Source of the DNA: Blastococcus haudaquaticus
GTDB lineage: Bacteria; Actinomycetota; Actinomycetes; Mycobacteriales; Geodermatophilaceae
NCBI RefSeq assembly: GCF_900230285.1
Contig: NZ_OCNK01000004.1
Coordinates: 186,001-250,000 of the forward strand
DNA length: 64,000 nucleotides
Reading direction: 5' to 3'
Shown piece after piece: positions 8,429 to 18,374 of this stretch. Under the pieces are notes generated by a model that saw nothing but the letters and a program-made list of their open reading frames with translations, did no database searches and was not told the origin of the DNA. The translations under genes and the position numbers were made by a program. Positions within the stretch are counted from its first letter, which is position 1. Every line of letters starts with the position of its first letter.

Positions 8429-9862
8429 TCAGCCGGTCTGCTCCCACGCCGCGGGGTGGCGGTCCGCCCACGGCCGCGCCACCTCCAGCTGCGCGGACAG
8501 CGCGATCAGCGTCGCCTCGTCCGCAGGGCGCCCGACGAGCATGCTCCCGACGGGCAGTTCGTCCTCGGTCCAGTGCAGCGGAACGCTGACGGCAGGCTGC
8601 CCCGTGACGTTGAACAGGGCCGTGAACGCGGCGTAGCGCTTCTGCCGCTCGAAGTCCGCGGCGGCGTCGCCGTCGGCGCCGAACCAGCCGATCGGGCGCG
8701 GGGTCATGGTGCAGACCGGCGCGAGGAGCACGTCGTAGTCCGCGGTTGCGAGCAGGAAGCGGCGGGAGAAGAGCCGCAGCGCCGTCATCGCCTCCATGGC
8801 TTCCTGGGCCGACAACGCCAGCCCCCGTTCGCGGAGCCACCGGGTGAGCGGCCGGAGCTCGGCGACCCGGCGGGGCGGCACGGGCAGCAGCGTGCCGCTC
8901 AGGGCCCACACCCGCTCGAAGGACGGCAGCACGTCGGGGCCGAGGAGGCCGGCCGGCACGTCCTCCACCTCGTGCCCGAGACCCTCGAGCAGGGCCGAGG
9001 CGTCCTCGAACGCCGTCCGGACCTCCGGGTCCAGGTCGACGTCGGGCATCGGCGACTGGAGCCACCGTCCGATCCGCAGCCGCCCCGGCGCGCGGTCGGC
9101 GGAACCGAGGAAGGTCTCCCCCGCGGGCAGCGGTGGCGCCCACGCGGGGTCGCCGAGGACAGGGCCGGCCATGGCGTCGAGCATCGCGGCGGCGTCGCGC
9201 ACGGTGCGGGCCAGCGGCCCGTTCGTCCCCAGCCCGGTGATCTCACTGCCGTAGGGCGCGTTGCTCACCCGGCCACGGCTCGGCTTGATGCCGTAGATCC
9301 CGTTGACGCTCGCGGGGATGCGGATCGAGCCTCCGCCGTCGCTGCCCTGCGCGAAGGGCACCATCCCGGCGGCGACCGCCACCGCCGCGCCTCCGCTCGA
9401 GCCACCGGCCAGCCGCGAGGGATCCCACGGGCAGCGCGCGGGCCCGGCCAGCTCGTTGTCGGTGTAGCAGGGGAAGCCGAACTCCGGGGTGTTGGTCTTG
9501 CCGAGGCTGATCGTCCCGGCCGCGGCCAGCTTGGTGACGACGGCGTCGTCCACGTCCGGGACGACGTCGGCCATGGTCGCGGAGCCGAACGTCGTCCGGA
9601 CGCCGGCGGTGTTGTTCAGGTCCTTGATCGCCGTCGGGACGCCGAGCAGCGGGGGCAGCTCTCCGCCGGATCGGACCAGGTCCTCGGCCCGGCGTGCGGC
9701 CGCGAGCGCCCGCTCGGGCGTGACGGTGAGGAAGGCACCGAGCCCGGCGTCGAGCTCCTCGATGCGGTCCAGCGCGTGCCGGACCAGATCGGTCGGGCTC
9801 GCCTCGCCGGACCGGACGGCCGCGGCCTGCTCGAGCGCGGTCAGGTCGTGCAGCTGGGTCAC
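8429..9862 (-). CDS. Amidase signature (AS) family amidase
   Basis: A 477-residue amidase that hydrolyses a carboxamide with a Lys-cisSer-Ser triad. Lys80 is in [11 protein letters not shown], the cis-serine in [10 protein letters not shown] at 155-156, and nucleophile Ser180 in [14 protein letters not shown]. All are intact. This is not clearly GatA: there is no gatC or gatB nearby, and the C-terminal half ([15 protein letters not shown]) fits generic amidases. The start GTG at 9860-9862 has a TAGCGT -10-like element 7 bases upstream, which suggests a leaderless transcript. It is followed closely by ctaJ on the same strand. The substrate is unknown. Confidence 0.88.
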   Translation of the reverse strand: MTQLHDLTALEQAAAVRSGEASPTDLVRHALDRIEELDAGLGAFLTVTPERALAAARRAEDLVRSGGELPPLLGVPTAIKDLNNTAGVRTTFGSATMADVVPDVDDAVVTKLAAAGTISLGKTNTPEFGFPCYTDNELAGPARCPWDPSRLAGGSSGGAAVAVAAGMVPFAQGSDGGGSIRIPASVNGIYGIKPSRGRVSNAPYGSEITGLGTNGPLARTVRDAAAMLDAMAGPVLGDPAWAPPLPAGETFLGSADRAPGRLRIGRWLQSPMPDVDLDPEVRTAFEDASALLEGLGHEVEDVPAGLLGPDVLPSFERVWALSGTLLPVPPRRVAELRPLTRWLRERGLALSAQEAMEAMTALRLFSRRFLLATADYDVLLAPVCTMTPRPIGWFGADGDAAADFERQKRYAAFTALFNVTGQPAVSVPLHWTEDELPVGSMLVGRPADEATLIALSAQLEVARPWADRHPAAWEQTG

Positions 9863-9894
9863 GGGCGGGACGCTAGACCGTCCGCATCCGGAGC

Positions 9895-10569
9895 TCAGGA
9901 CCGGGCGAACACCACCAGGTTCTCCGTGGCGTTGCGGCCGTCGGAGCGCTGGAAGCAGGTGATGAGCACCAGCCGCCCGGGCACCGCCACCCACACCTCC
10001 GCGGCATCGGCCAAGGCGTTCTTGCCGTATCGCTCGACCCGTTCCACGGTGTAGGTCACCTCACCCCCGGGCGTGCGCACCTCGACGGTGTCCCCCGCCG
10101 CGATCGCGGCACCCTCGTGGTCCGCGGTGAGCAGCGGATCGAAGCCGTCGTCCCCGGAGCCCGCCGAATGCGCGGCGACGTAGAGGGTGTTCGTCGCCTC
10201 GCCGGCCGATGCCACCGGCGCTCCGTACGGCTCGATCCAGTAGCCGGCGGTGAGCAGCGGGGGGTCGATCACGCCGCGCCGTGGGGTCAGGCTCAGCAGC
10301 GGCAGGTCCAGGTCCACCGACGGGATCACCAGCCGCGTGGCCGACGACGGCGTGTAGCGAGCCGTCGGCGTGGGCGTCGGCTCCGGTTCGGGGGCCGCTT
10401 CCGGTGCCGGTGCGGCGGTCGTCCGCGGCACGGACGGCGACGCGGCGGGAGCCGGCGGTCGCGGAGCGGCCGCACCACCGGCCGAGAGACCGATGCCGAG
10501 GACGAGCAGGCCGGAGAGCCCCAGCGCGGCGGCCCCGGTGAGGGCCGCCGCGCGTCGGGTCAGACGCAC
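9895..10569 (-). CDS. Class E/F-type sortase
   Basis: A 224-residue membrane-anchored transpeptidase. An N-terminal hydrophobic segment (residues 9-33) leads into a Pro/Ala/Glu/Thr-rich linker and the sortase barrel from about residue 70. The active-site residues are His134 in LYVAAHSAG, Cys205 in LVLITCFQ and Arg212 in DGRNATENLV. The GTG start (10567-10569) is one base after the stop of the upstream surface-protein gene, so the two are almost certainly translated together. Class F sortases of actinobacteria commonly sit beside a single secreted partner, as here. The exact class is uncertain from motifs alone. Confidence 0.88.
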   Translation of the reverse strand: MRLTRRAAALTGAAALGLSGLLVLGIGLSAGGAAAPRPPAPAASPSVPRTTAAPAPEAAPEPEPTPTPTARYTPSSATRLVIPSVDLDLPLLSLTPRRGVIDPPLLTAGYWIEPYGAPVASAGEATNTLYVAAHSAGSGDDGFDPLLTADHEGAAIAAGDTVEVRTPGGEVTYTVERVERYGKNALADAAEVWVAVPGRLVLITCFQRSDGRNATENLVVFARS

Positions 10570-10570
10570 G

Positions 10571-11638
10571 TCACTCCTGGTGCGAGGTCCGCCGCCGGAG
10601 CACCGCGGCGGCACCGATCCCCGCCACGAGCACCATCCCGGCGCCGATCGGCACCAGCGGGGAGGCACCCTCGTCCCCCGCCGGCTCGGTCCACCCGGTG
10701 TTCGACGTCAGTCCGTCGTTGGACGGCGTCGTCACCGTGGTGCGGACGAACGTGCGCGACACCACCGGATCCGTGCCGTTGCCGAGCGTGATCGCCAGCA
10801 GGTACTTCCCCGCCGCCGTCCCGGCGGGGATCACCAGCGAGGCGGACCGGCCGTCGCCCGAGTACGACCCGGTGAGCGCGGTACCGCTCGGCGCCGTGGG
10901 GATGAGGGACCCGTCGGCGGGCAGCAGGGCGAAGGCGCTCGGCGTGAGGCTGGTGAACCCGAACGTGGAGTACAGCGAGTCCGCCGGCAGGACCACCTCG
11001 ACGGTGTCACCCGCGTCGACCGTGGCGTCCTGGTAGTCCGAGAGGACGGTCTGCGGGGTCACGGTCACGGCGGACACGCCCGCGGCGAGGTCGAACACGT
11101 AGCTCTGGGACCCGCTCCCCAGCACACCGATCGTCGAGGAGAGCGGCTTGAGCAGGAGCCTGCCGTAGGGCCCGTTGACCGTGTCGTCTGCCGGGATGTC
11201 GACCTGGAACCGGTTGGAGCCCAGGTCCGTGAAGGTGAGCTGGTCAGCCGGCACCGTGCTCTCGCTGTCGTACACCCGCGTCGGGGTGTCGTCTTCCAGC
11301 GGCGCGGTGGCGGCGTCCAGCGTCGGGTAGAGGAACAGCTGCGCCTGCGTCACCGCTCCGTCGATCACCGCGGGGAGCTCGACGGTCACCGAGCCCGACC
11401 ACCCGGCATCCACCGGCGTGACCGGCTCGCTGCCGAAGGCGGTGACGTCCAACGGTCCGAGGTTCTCGATCGGCCGGACGCCGATCCCGGGACCGGAATC
11501 ATCGCCGGGGTCCAGCACGATCGTCGCCGCGGGCGCGGCCTGGGCCGCGGGAACCCATGCGGCGAGGGGGATCAGTGAGGCCAGGAGAACGCCGCCGGCT
11601 CGGACGGCGAGGGCCCGGCGGGCAGGACGGATGCTCAT
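10571..11638 (-). CDS. Secreted, C-terminally membrane-anchored surface protein (sortase partner)
   Basis: A 355-residue protein with a Sec signal peptide (MSIRPARRALAVRAGG, then a hydrophobic core ending AAQAAPA near 35). A long Thr/Val/Gly-rich extracellular region of beta-sandwich appearance follows, then an acidic linker, a C-terminal membrane helix (VPIGAGMVLVAGIGAAAVL) and a basic RRRTSHQE tail. This is the layout of a cell-wall sorting signal, but no LPxTG-like pentapeptide is visible before the helix; the nearest sequence is NTGWTEPAGDE. It is upstream of, and coupled to, the sortase gene. The start ATG (11636-11638) gives a complete signal peptide. The function is probably adhesin or surface display, by inference only. 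Confidence 0.75.
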   Translation of the reverse strand: MSIRPARRALAVRAGGVLLASLIPLAAWVPAAQAAPAATIVLDPGDDSGPGIGVRPIENLGPLDVTAFGSEPVTPVDAGWSGSVTVELPAVIDGAVTQAQLFLYPTLDAATAPLEDDTPTRVYDSESTVPADQLTFTDLGSNRFQVDIPADDTVNGPYGRLLLKPLSSTIGVLGSGSQSYVFDLAAGVSAVTVTPQTVLSDYQDATVDAGDTVEVVLPADSLYSTFGFTSLTPSAFALLPADGSLIPTAPSGTALTGSYSGDGRSASLVIPAGTAAGKYLLAITLGNGTDPVVSRTFVRTTVTTPSNDGLTSNTGWTEPAGDEGASPLVPIGAGMVLVAGIGAAAVLRRRTSHQE

Positions 11639-11733
11639 GCGGTGCGGTGCCTTCCGGAACAGGCGCGCTGACCGCGCCGACCAGTCGTGAACGCTGCCAT
11701 TCCGGATGCTGATCGGCGGAGTTCTCGAACGCG

Positions 11734-11753
11734 TGTCGCCCGTCGTGGCGACA
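11734..11753. promoter_or_regulatory. Inverted repeat upstream of the sortase operon
   Basis: TGTCGCC and GGCGACA form a perfect 7-bp dyad with a 6-base spacer, 96 bases upstream of the surface-protein start. It may be an operator or an mRNA leader hairpin. The rest of the 11639-11836 gap shows nothing else convincing. Confidence 0.35.
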
Positions 11754-11836
11754 ATCGTCATGAAGGGGCAACAAGGCAGTCGTCCGAGATGGCGGCCGTC
11801 ACAGCGAGAGTTGCCATGCCTCCCGGTTCGGGACTG

Positions 11837-12712
11837 TCAGGCGTGCGATCCGTCCGGCTCGGGGACACCGATCGGGTTGCCGGTGGGCCAGTCCCCCGCC
11901 GCGACCACGGCCCGGCGGAGCGGGGTGAGCAGTCCGGCGAGGCGGTCGCAGCCGGCGTCACCCAGCGCCTGCCACGGGCGCAGCGCCAGCCGGTCGGTGT
12001 CGGCCTCGATGGCTGCCACCATCGCCAGGCCCTCGGCGGTCAGCTCGCCCTCGTCCATCCAGCGCCGGTCGACCAGCCGCGCTTCGGCGTCGTCCCACGC
12101 GGCGTCGTCCCAGCCGCGGGCGCGCATCAGCCACTCGCGGTCCGACCGGCCGGCGGCCGCCGCGAGGACGTGCGAGGTGACGCCGTCGACCTCCCGCTGC
12201 ACCAGCGCCACGACGTGCCCGTCCCCGCGGTGCTCGCGCAGCGTGGTGAGCGACTGCCACAGCCGCAGGTGCGGTTCGGCGGGCACCGGGACTCCGGTGT
12301 TCGCCGCGGCCATCGGCCGACCGGGCTGGTCGACGGCCGCCGCTGCCGTCGCGGCGAGGTCCGCCGCCTCGGCGAGCTCGGGCGAGCCGACGACGTCGTC
12401 CCCGAGCACCCGCCGCACGGCTCCGTCGATCCCCGCGAGGCGCGCCTCCAGTGCGGCTGAGGGCGACGTGAGGTCCCAGATCGCCGGCACCCGCCGGGCG
12501 ACGAAGTCGGGCTCGAAGTTGAAGAACAGCGCCGTCACGACCTCGGGGCCCACCGCCCCGAGCGGAGCGGCCCGGAGCGCGAAGTAGCCGTTCCAGAAGC
12601 CGTGCAACCCGGCCCGCTCGGCGGCGTCGCGGCACTCCTGCGCGAAGTAGGTGAGCGCGTGGAAGGGCTCGGCCAGCGCCCACAACCTCCGTGCGGTCCC
12701 GGGTGAGCTCAC
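11837..12712 (-). CDS. SCO6745 family protein
   Basis: A 291-residue cytoplasmic protein matching the actinobacterial SCO6745 family. It begins TARRLWALAEPFHALTYFAQ, then GLHGFWNGYFALRAAPLGAV and PEVVTALFFNFEPDFVARRVP. Helices dominate, and WMDEGELTAEGLAMVAAIEA near the C-terminus looks like a winged-helix piece. The family has no established activity; such proteins often lie in biosynthetic or stress loci. The start is the GTG at 12710-12712, ten bases after the HNH gene stop, so the two genes probably share a transcript. Confidence 0.8.
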   Translation of the reverse strand: MSSPGTARRLWALAEPFHALTYFAQECRDAAERAGLHGFWNGYFALRAAPLGAVGPEVVTALFFNFEPDFVARRVPAIWDLTSPSAALEARLAGIDGAVRRVLGDDVVGSPELAEAADLAATAAAAVDQPGRPMAAANTGVPVPAEPHLRLWQSLTTLREHRGDGHVVALVQREVDGVTSHVLAAAAGRSDREWLMRARGWDDAAWDDAEARLVDRRWMDEGELTAEGLAMVAAIEADTDRLALRPWQALGDAGCDRLAGLLTPLRRAVVAAGDWPTGNPIGVPEPDGSHA

Positions 12713-12722
12713 CGGTCCTTCC

Positions 12723-13331
12723 TCATGCGCTCACGCTCTCGGGCACGCCGAGCCAGTCCCGCCACCGCGGGTCGACCGAGCGGGTGCCCAGCAGCCGCCA
12801 GGCGGCACCGCTGGGCGTGCGCGGTGGGTGCGGCAGCGCCCACCCCAGTTCGGCCAGCGACCGGTCGGCCTTGGTGTGGTTGCAGCGGCGGCAGGCGGCG
12901 ACGACGTTGTCCCAGGTGTGCGTCCCGCCCCGGCTGCGCGGGACGACGTGGTCGATGCTCGTGGCCGACCCCCCACAGTAGACGCAGGTCTGCCCGTCGC
13001 GGGTGAAGACCGCCCGGCGCGAGAGCGGCACGGAGGCGGGGTACGGCACCCGCACGTACCGGGTCAGCCGGACGACGACCGGCACGGGCAGGCTCACCCG
13101 CTCGGCGTGCACCACGTCCGCCGCGGAGTCGACCGGCTCGGCCTTCTCCGCCAGGACCAGCACGATGGCCCGCCGGCTGGACACCACGCACAGCGGCTCG
13201 TACGTGGCGTTGAGCAGCAGCGTCGCGTGGGTGGTGCCCGGTGACGTGACAGGCTGCAGCAAGGAACGGTGTGGGTCGCGGCGGGGGCCTGGGTGACCCA
13301 CCGACGTCGACCCGGACGCGGCACGCGGCAC
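12723..13331 (-). CDS. HNH endonuclease family protein
   Basis: A 202-residue protein of the widespread actinobacterial HNH type. The N-terminal segment has TLLLNATYEPLCVVSSRRA near residue 37, then RYVRVPYPASVPLSRRAVF. The HNH zinc core follows: CVYCGG near 115, SIDHVVPRSRGG with the catalytic histidine, and CRRCNHTKADRSLAELGW. The conserved core would allow a shorter protein, but the GTG at 13329-13331 is preceded by a perfect GGAGGTGAG and is chosen. Its DNA target and role are unknown; the conserved neighbourhood suggests a housekeeping rather than a mobile-element role. Confidence 0.88.
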   Translation of the reverse strand: MPRAASGSTSVGHPGPRRDPHRSLLQPVTSPGTTHATLLLNATYEPLCVVSSRRAIVLVLAEKAEPVDSAADVVHAERVSLPVPVVVRLTRYVRVPYPASVPLSRRAVFTRDGQTCVYCGGSATSIDHVVPRSRGGTHTWDNVVAACRRCNHTKADRSLAELGWALPHPPRTPSGAAWRLLGTRSVDPRWRDWLGVPESVSA

Positions 13332-13450
13332 GGCTCACCTCCGGTCGCCCCGGACCGCCGGTGGCTCCGAGACCCGCGGGCAGCCCCATTCTGACCTGCG
13401 CCGGCCCGATCGGCGTAGTGGGAAAACGTCCGGCCATTACCGTGGGTGCG

Positions 13451-15523
13451 ATGCGCTACCCCGAGGCCCCCCGGCTCGACCTCGTCGAGGACCTGCACGG
13501 ACACCGCGTCGCCGACCCCTACCGCTGGCTCGAGGACGACGCCGACCCCCGCACCAGGGGCTGGAGCGAGGCGCAGGACGCGCTGGCCGGTGAGCTCCTG
13601 TCCGCGCTGCCCATGCGCCCGGACTTCGCCGCCCGCCTGGAACGGCTCGTCCGGTCAGGCGCCGTCGGCGTTCCCGTCTGGCGCGGCGGGCGGGCGTTCT
13701 CGACCCGCCGCGACCCCGGCCAGGAGCACGCCGTGCTCCGGGTGCGCGAGCCCGACGGCACCGTCCGGGTCCTGGTCGACCCGATGGCGCTCGACCCGGC
13801 CGGGACGACGACGCTCGACGCCTGGTCGCCCTCGTGGGAGGGCGACCGGCTGGCCTACCAGCTGTCCACCGGCGGGGACGAGGAGTCGAAGCTCCACGTC
13901 CTCGACGTGACGACCGGCGAGCCGCTGGACGGCCCGATCGACCGGTGCCGCTACTCCCCCGTCGCCTGGCTGCCCGGCGGCGAGGAGCTGTTCTACGTGC
14001 GCCGGCTCGCCCCCGACCAGGTCCCCGCCGGTGAGGACCAGTTCCACCGCCGCGTCTGGCGCCACCGTGTCGGCACGCCAGCCGACGACGACCAGCTGGT
14101 GCACGGCGAGGGCAGCGACCCCACCACCTACTTCGGCGTGCACACCAGCCGCGACGGCCGCTGGCTGGTGGTGTCGGGCGCCGCCGGGACGGCTCCTCGC
14201 GACGACGTGTGGATCGCCGACCTCGCCGGCACGGGTGAGCTGCGCGAGTTCCAGGTGGGGGTCGACGCGCAGACCGCTGCCTTCGTCGCCCGCGACGGCC
14301 GGCTCTGGCTGATGTCCGATCGGGGCACCCCGCGATGGCGGCTCGCCGTCGCCGACCCCGCGGACCCCGCCACCTGGGCACCCGAGGCCTGGCGGGACGT
14401 CGTCCCGCAGAGCCCGGAGGCCGTCCTCTCCGACATCGCCCTGGTCGACGCACCGGACGGCTCCCTCCAGGTCCTCGCCGTGCACGCCGTCGACGCGACC
14501 GACCGCCTGTCGGTGTGGGCCGCGGACGGCTCCGGCCGGTTGGCCGACGTCGAGGGCCTCGGCGCCGGCAGCATCTCCGGCGTCAGCTCGCCCCCGGAGG
14601 GCGGCGGAACCGCCTGGGTCGGCTACACCGACTACGCGACGCCACCGTCCGTGCTGCGCTGGGACGCCGGCTCGCCGACGACCCTGGAGAGCTGGGAGCA
14701 GGCCGCCGTCGCCGGTGACGTGCCCGAGCTGACCGTCGTCGAGACGCACGCGACGTCGGCCGACGGCACGCCGGTGCACCTGTTCGTCCTCTCCGCGAAC
14801 GGCTCGCCGGACACGCCCCGGCCGACCGTCCTCTACGGCTACGGCGGCTTCAACGTCTCGGTGACCCCCGCCTACAGCGCCCAGGCGCTGTCCTGGGTGT
14901 CCGCCGGCGGCGTCTGGGCCGTGGCCAACCTGCGCGGCGGCTCGGAGCACGGCGAGGAGTGGCACCGCGCCGGCATGCGCGAGCGCAAGCAGAACGTGTT
15001 CGACGACTTCGCGGCCGCGGCCGAGCACCTGGTCGCCGACGGCTGGACGACGCACGAGCAGCTGGGCATCTTCGGCGGCTCCAACGGCGGCTTGCTCGTG
15101 GGCGCGTCCCTGACCCAACGCCCGGAACTCGCCGCCGCCGTCGTCTGCAGCGCCCCGCTGCTGGACATGGTCCGGTACGAGCTCTTCGGCCTGGGCCGCA
15201 CCTGGAACGACGAGTACGGCACCGCCGACGACCCGACCGAGCTCGGCTGGTTGCTCGGCTACTCGCCGTACCACGCGGTCCGCGAGGGGACGGCGTACCC
15301 GGCGGTCCTGATCACGACCTTCGAGTCCGACACCCGGGTGCACCCGCTGCACGGCCGCAAGCTGGCCGCGGCCCTGCAGCACGCCACGACGGCGGAAGCG
15401 CCGATCGTGCTGCGCCGGGAGACGTCCGTGGGGCACGGCGCGCGGGCGGTGAGCCGGACGGTAGGTCTGGCCGCCGACCAGCTCGCGTTCCTGGCCCGGC
15501 ACACCGGCCTGGCGCATCGCTAG
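13451..15523 (+). CDS. Prolyl oligopeptidase (S9A serine peptidase)
   Basis: Cleaves short peptides after proline in the cytoplasm. The 690-residue protein has an N-terminal beta-propeller (about residues 70-400) that gates the active site, and an alpha/beta hydrolase domain. The catalytic triad is Ser544 ([11 protein letters not shown]), Asp627 ([15 protein letters not shown]) and His662 (SVGHGAR). [15 protein letters not shown] near the start is typical. The ATG at 13451 is preceded by TACCGT and 7 bases, a leaderless pattern; the in-frame GTG at 13442 is less likely. It is divergent from the HNH gene. No signal peptide is present. Confidence 0.92.
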   Translation: MRYPEAPRLDLVEDLHGHRVADPYRWLEDDADPRTRGWSEAQDALAGELLSALPMRPDFAARLERLVRSGAVGVPVWRGGRAFSTRRDPGQEHAVLRVREPDGTVRVLVDPMALDPAGTTTLDAWSPSWEGDRLAYQLSTGGDEESKLHVLDVTTGEPLDGPIDRCRYSPVAWLPGGEELFYVRRLAPDQVPAGEDQFHRRVWRHRVGTPADDDQLVHGEGSDPTTYFGVHTSRDGRWLVVSGAAGTAPRDDVWIADLAGTGELREFQVGVDAQTAAFVARDGRLWLMSDRGTPRWRLAVADPADPATWAPEAWRDVVPQSPEAVLSDIALVDAPDGSLQVLAVHAVDATDRLSVWAADGSGRLADVEGLGAGSISGVSSPPEGGGTAWVGYTDYATPPSVLRWDAGSPTTLESWEQAAVAGDVPELTVVETHATSADGTPVHLFVLSANGSPDTPRPTVLYGYGGFNVSVTPAYSAQALSWVSAGGVWAVANLRGGSEHGEEWHRAGMRERKQNVFDDFAAAAEHLVADGWTTHEQLGIFGGSNGGLLVGASLTQRPELAAAVVCSAPLLDMVRYELFGLGRTWNDEYGTADDPTELGWLLGYSPYHAVREGTAYPAVLITTFESDTRVHPLHGRKLAAALQHATTAEAPIVLRRETSVGHGARAVSRTVGLAADQLAFLARHTGLAHR

Positions 15524-15598
15524 GACGGCGACCGGCCCACCGCGAGGACGCGAGGCCCACCTCACTGACACGCGACCCGTCACCTGGAAGGATTTCCG

Positions 15599-16600
15599 GT
15601 GATGAGCCGATCACTAACGGTGCTGGCTGCGGACGACGCGTCCTCCGGCATGCCCGACTGCGCCGACTACTGGCTCTGCCAGAAGCTCTACGACTGGTTC
15701 GGCCTGGACTGGTTGGCGGAGAACGCCCAGGTCCTGGTCGCGACGCCGGCGCGCATCGTGCTCGTCGTCGTGGTGGCCGGCGTCGCCCGTGCGCTCGCCC
15801 ACCGGGCCATCCGGCGGCTCACCGACCGGACCGCGACCGGCGCGGTGCCGACCATCCTGCGGCCGCTGCGCAACCGCGTGGTGCAGAACGACCCCGACGG
15901 CCAGATCACCGAGCGCCGAACACAGCGCGCGGAGGCGATCGGCTCGGTGCTGCGCAGCTTCGCCTCCATCGTCATCCTCGGGATCGCCGTCGTCCTCGTG
16001 CTCGGCGAGCTGGGCATCAACCTGGCCCCGATCGTCGCCAGCGCCGGCGTGGTCGGCGTCGCCCTGGGTTTCGGCGCGCAGAACCTCATCAAGGACTTCA
16101 TCGCCGGGATCGGGATCATCCTCGAGGACCAGTACGGGGTCGGTGACGTCGTCGACCTCGGGGAGGCCAGCGGGACCGTCGAGGCGGTGGGGCTGCGGAT
16201 CACGCGGTTGCGCGACGTGAACGGCGTCGTCTGGTATGTCCGCAACGGCGAGGTCCTGCGCGTGGGCAACAAGAGCCAGGGCTACGCCCAGGTGGTCATC
16301 GACATGCCGGTGGCCCACGACACCGACCTCGAGCGGGCCCGCACGGTCATGCAGGAGGTGGCCGACGCGATGTACGCCGAGGAGGAGTGGGCGGAGGTGC
16401 TGCTCGCCGAGCCCGAGTCGCTGGGCGTCGAGCAGATCACCTCCGAGGGCGTCTTCCTGCGTCTGCAGGTGCGCAGCACCAACGCCGACCAGTGGCAGGT
16501 CGGCCGCGAGCTGCGGATGCGGCTCAAGGAGCGCTTCGTCGCCGAGGGCATCCGCACCCCGCTGCCGCTGCTGACCAGCGCCGCGACGGGGGCCCGCTGA
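15599..16600 (+). CDS. MscS-type mechanosensitive channel
   Basis: A 333-residue small-conductance channel that releases solutes on hypo-osmotic shock. Membrane helices lie near residues 50-65 and 120-140, then the pore helix VGVALGFGAQNLIKDFIAGI, the strongest MscS signature. The cytoplasmic beta domain follows (QYGVGDVVDLGEASGTVEAV, then LRDVNGVVWYVRNGEVLRVGN), with a C-terminal alpha/beta domain. The start may be the GTG at 15599 or the adjoining ATG at 15602; GGAAGGA upstream fits either. The gene runs into the MFS permease with a 4-base overlap at most, so they form an operon with glbO. Confidence 0.92.
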   Translation: MMSRSLTVLAADDASSGMPDCADYWLCQKLYDWFGLDWLAENAQVLVATPARIVLVVVVAGVARALAHRAIRRLTDRTATGAVPTILRPLRNRVVQNDPDGQITERRTQRAEAIGSVLRSFASIVILGIAVVLVLGELGINLAPIVASAGVVGVALGFGAQNLIKDFIAGIGIILEDQYGVGDVVDLGEASGTVEAVGLRITRLRDVNGVVWYVRNGEVLRVGNKSQGYAQVVIDMPVAHDTDLERARTVMQEVADAMYAEEEWAEVLLAEPESLGVEQITSEGVFLRLQVRSTNADQWQVGRELRMRLKERFVAEGIRTPLPLLTSAATGAR

Positions 16601-17907
16601 GCGCGCCCGCGCCGGAGGAGGGCACCTCGACCGGCGCCCCCGAACGGCAGGCGACCTTCCGGGAGGTCTTCGCCGTCCGTGAGTTCCGGCCGCTGTTCGG
16701 GACGTTCCTGCTCTCCACGGCCGGCGACGAGCTGGCCCGCGTGGCCCTCACCGTGCTGGTCTACCAGCGGACGTCGTCCCCGCTGCTGTCGGCGCTGACC
16801 TTCGCGATCGGGCACCTGCCGTGGCTGCTGGGCGGTCCCTTCCTGGCGACCTTCGCCGACCGCCTGCCGCGGCACCGGGTGCTGATCGCCACCGACGTCG
16901 CGCGGGCCGTCGTCCTCGCGGGGATGGCGATCCCGGGGACGCCGTTGCCGGTGCTGCTCGGCCTGCTCTTCCTCGTGTCCCTCTGCGCGCCCCCATTCGA
17001 GTCGGCCCGGTCCGCCCTCATGGCCGAGGTGCTCGACGGAGACCGCTACGCCGTCGCCAACTCCCTGACCAACATCACCCTGCAGCTCGCGCAGGTCGTC
17101 GGGTTCCTGGGCGCCGGTGCGCTGGTCGCCCTGCTCAGCCCGTCCGCGGCCCTGCTCATCGACGCCCTCACGTTCGCGGTGTCCGCGACGTGGCTGTGGG
17201 CCGGGCTGGAGCGGCGGCCCGCGCCGGCCGCCGCGGACGGGCCCGGCTCGCTGTGGCGGGACACGGCGTCCGGCCTGCAGTTCATCCGCCGCTCGCCGCG
17301 CCTGCTGGCCATCATCGGCGTGCTCTGGGTCGGGACGATGTTCGCCTACGCCTCCGAGGGCGTGGCCGCACCGCTGGTCGAGGAGCTGGGCTCGGGGTCC
17401 ACGGCGGCGATCGGGATCCTGCTGGCCGCCAACCCCCTGGGCGTGGCCCTCGGTGGTCTCGTCATCGCCCGGCTGGTGCCCCCCGACCGCCGGGAACGCC
17501 TCGTCGCCCCACTGGTCGCGCTCTCCCTGACGCCCCTGCTGGCAGCGGGGCTGGTGGCCGTCCTCACCGGGCCCGGCCGGCTCCCGTTCGCCGTCGTCGT
17601 CGCGCTGATGTTCGTGTCGGGGCTCGGTGCGTCGTGGCTGATCCCGCTCAACGTGTCCTTCGTCCGGGCGGTGCCGAACGCCTACCGCGGCCGGGCGTTC
17701 GGTGTCGCGGTGAGCGGGCTCTACGGGGTGCAGGCGCTGGGAGCCCTGGGCGCCGGCCTCGGCGCCGAGGGGGTGTCGGCCAGCTGGGTGCTCGCCCTGT
17801 CGGGTGGCATCGGCCTGCTCGCGGTGGCTCCCCCGCTGCTCGCCTACCTGCGGACCCAGGGCGCCGTGGCGGCGGCCGGGTCCGGTGAGGGACCATCGGG
17901 GGCATGA
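16597..17907 (+). CDS. MFS permease, start codon unusual
   Basis: A permease of about 436 residues with 10-12 membrane helices. It resembles the actinobacterial MFS group related to enterobactin exporters and MFS_3: [53 protein letters not shown]. The expected N-terminus (SAPAPEEG...REVFAVREF) contains no ATG, GTG or TTG. The best fit is a CTG at 16597-16599 overlapping the mscS stop as CTGA. The alternatives are a GTG at 16492 inside mscS or a GTG inside the first helix. The stop overlaps the glbO start (ATGA). The substrate is unknown. Confidence 0.85.
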   Translation: MSAPAPEEGTSTGAPERQATFREVFAVREFRPLFGTFLLSTAGDELARVALTVLVYQRTSSPLLSALTFAIGHLPWLLGGPFLATFADRLPRHRVLIATDVARAVVLAGMAIPGTPLPVLLGLLFLVSLCAPPFESARSALMAEVLDGDRYAVANSLTNITLQLAQVVGFLGAGALVALLSPSAALLIDALTFAVSATWLWAGLERRPAPAAADGPGSLWRDTASGLQFIRRSPRLLAIIGVLWVGTMFAYASEGVAAPLVEELGSGSTAAIGILLAANPLGVALGGLVIARLVPPDRRERLVAPLVALSLTPLLAAGLVAVLTGPGRLPFAVVVALMFVSGLGASWLIPLNVSFVRAVPNAYRGRAFGVAVSGLYGVQALGALGAGLGAEGVSASWVLALSGGIGLLAVAPPLLAYLRTQGAVAAAGSGEGPSGA

Positions 17908-18335
17908 GCGAGTCGAGCAGGTCCCTGCCCTCGGCGCGCACCTTCTACGACGAGGTCGGCGGCGCCGCGACCTTCACGAAGCTGACCGCCCACTTCTACG
18001 CCGCCGTGCGGACCGATCCGGTGCTCGCGCCGCTGTACCCCCAGGACGACTGGGAGGGCGCCGAGGTCCGGCTCCGGGCGTTCCTGGAGCAGTACTGGGG
18101 CGGCCCGACCACGTACTCGCAGCAGCGCGGGCACCCCCGGCTGCGCATGCGGCACGCGCCTTTCGCCATCGGCCCGGCCGAGCGGGACGCGTGGCTGACG
18201 CACATGCGGGCGGCCGTGGACTCGCTCGGGCTGACGCCCGAGCAGGACGCCACGTTGTGGGGTTACCTGGAGATGGCAGCGCGCAGCATGCAGAACCGGT
18301 TCCCCGACGACGCCGGCGGCGACCTCTCGCCCTGA
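17904..18335 (+). CDS. glbO: Group II truncated hemoglobin (trHbO)
   Basis: A 143-residue 2/2 globin that binds heme and O2; proposed roles are oxygen delivery to the respiratory chain and NO or peroxide chemistry. The fold is recognisable from [19 protein letters not shown], the Tyr/Trp-rich [20 protein letters not shown], the proximal-histidine region [11 protein letters not shown], and RDAWLTHM with the group II tryptophan. It starts with ATG overlapping the MFS stop by four bases (ATGA). It is followed 39 bases later by an alpha-glucosidase gene, the same order I recall for rv2470-rv2471. Confidence 0.93.
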   Translation: MSESSRSLPSARTFYDEVGGAATFTKLTAHFYAAVRTDPVLAPLYPQDDWEGAEVRLRAFLEQYWGGPTTYSQQRGHPRLRMRHAPFAIGPAERDAWLTHMRAAVDSLGLTPEQDATLWGYLEMAARSMQNRFPDDAGGDLSP

Positions 18336-18374
18336 GCCAGGCCCCCTGCACCACTTCCGACCCTGAGGAGCCCG

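Noticed and set aside
10571-11638. LPxTG-anchored protein
   Set aside because: I searched the C-terminus and found no LPxTG, LAxTG or close variant; reported instead as an anomaly.
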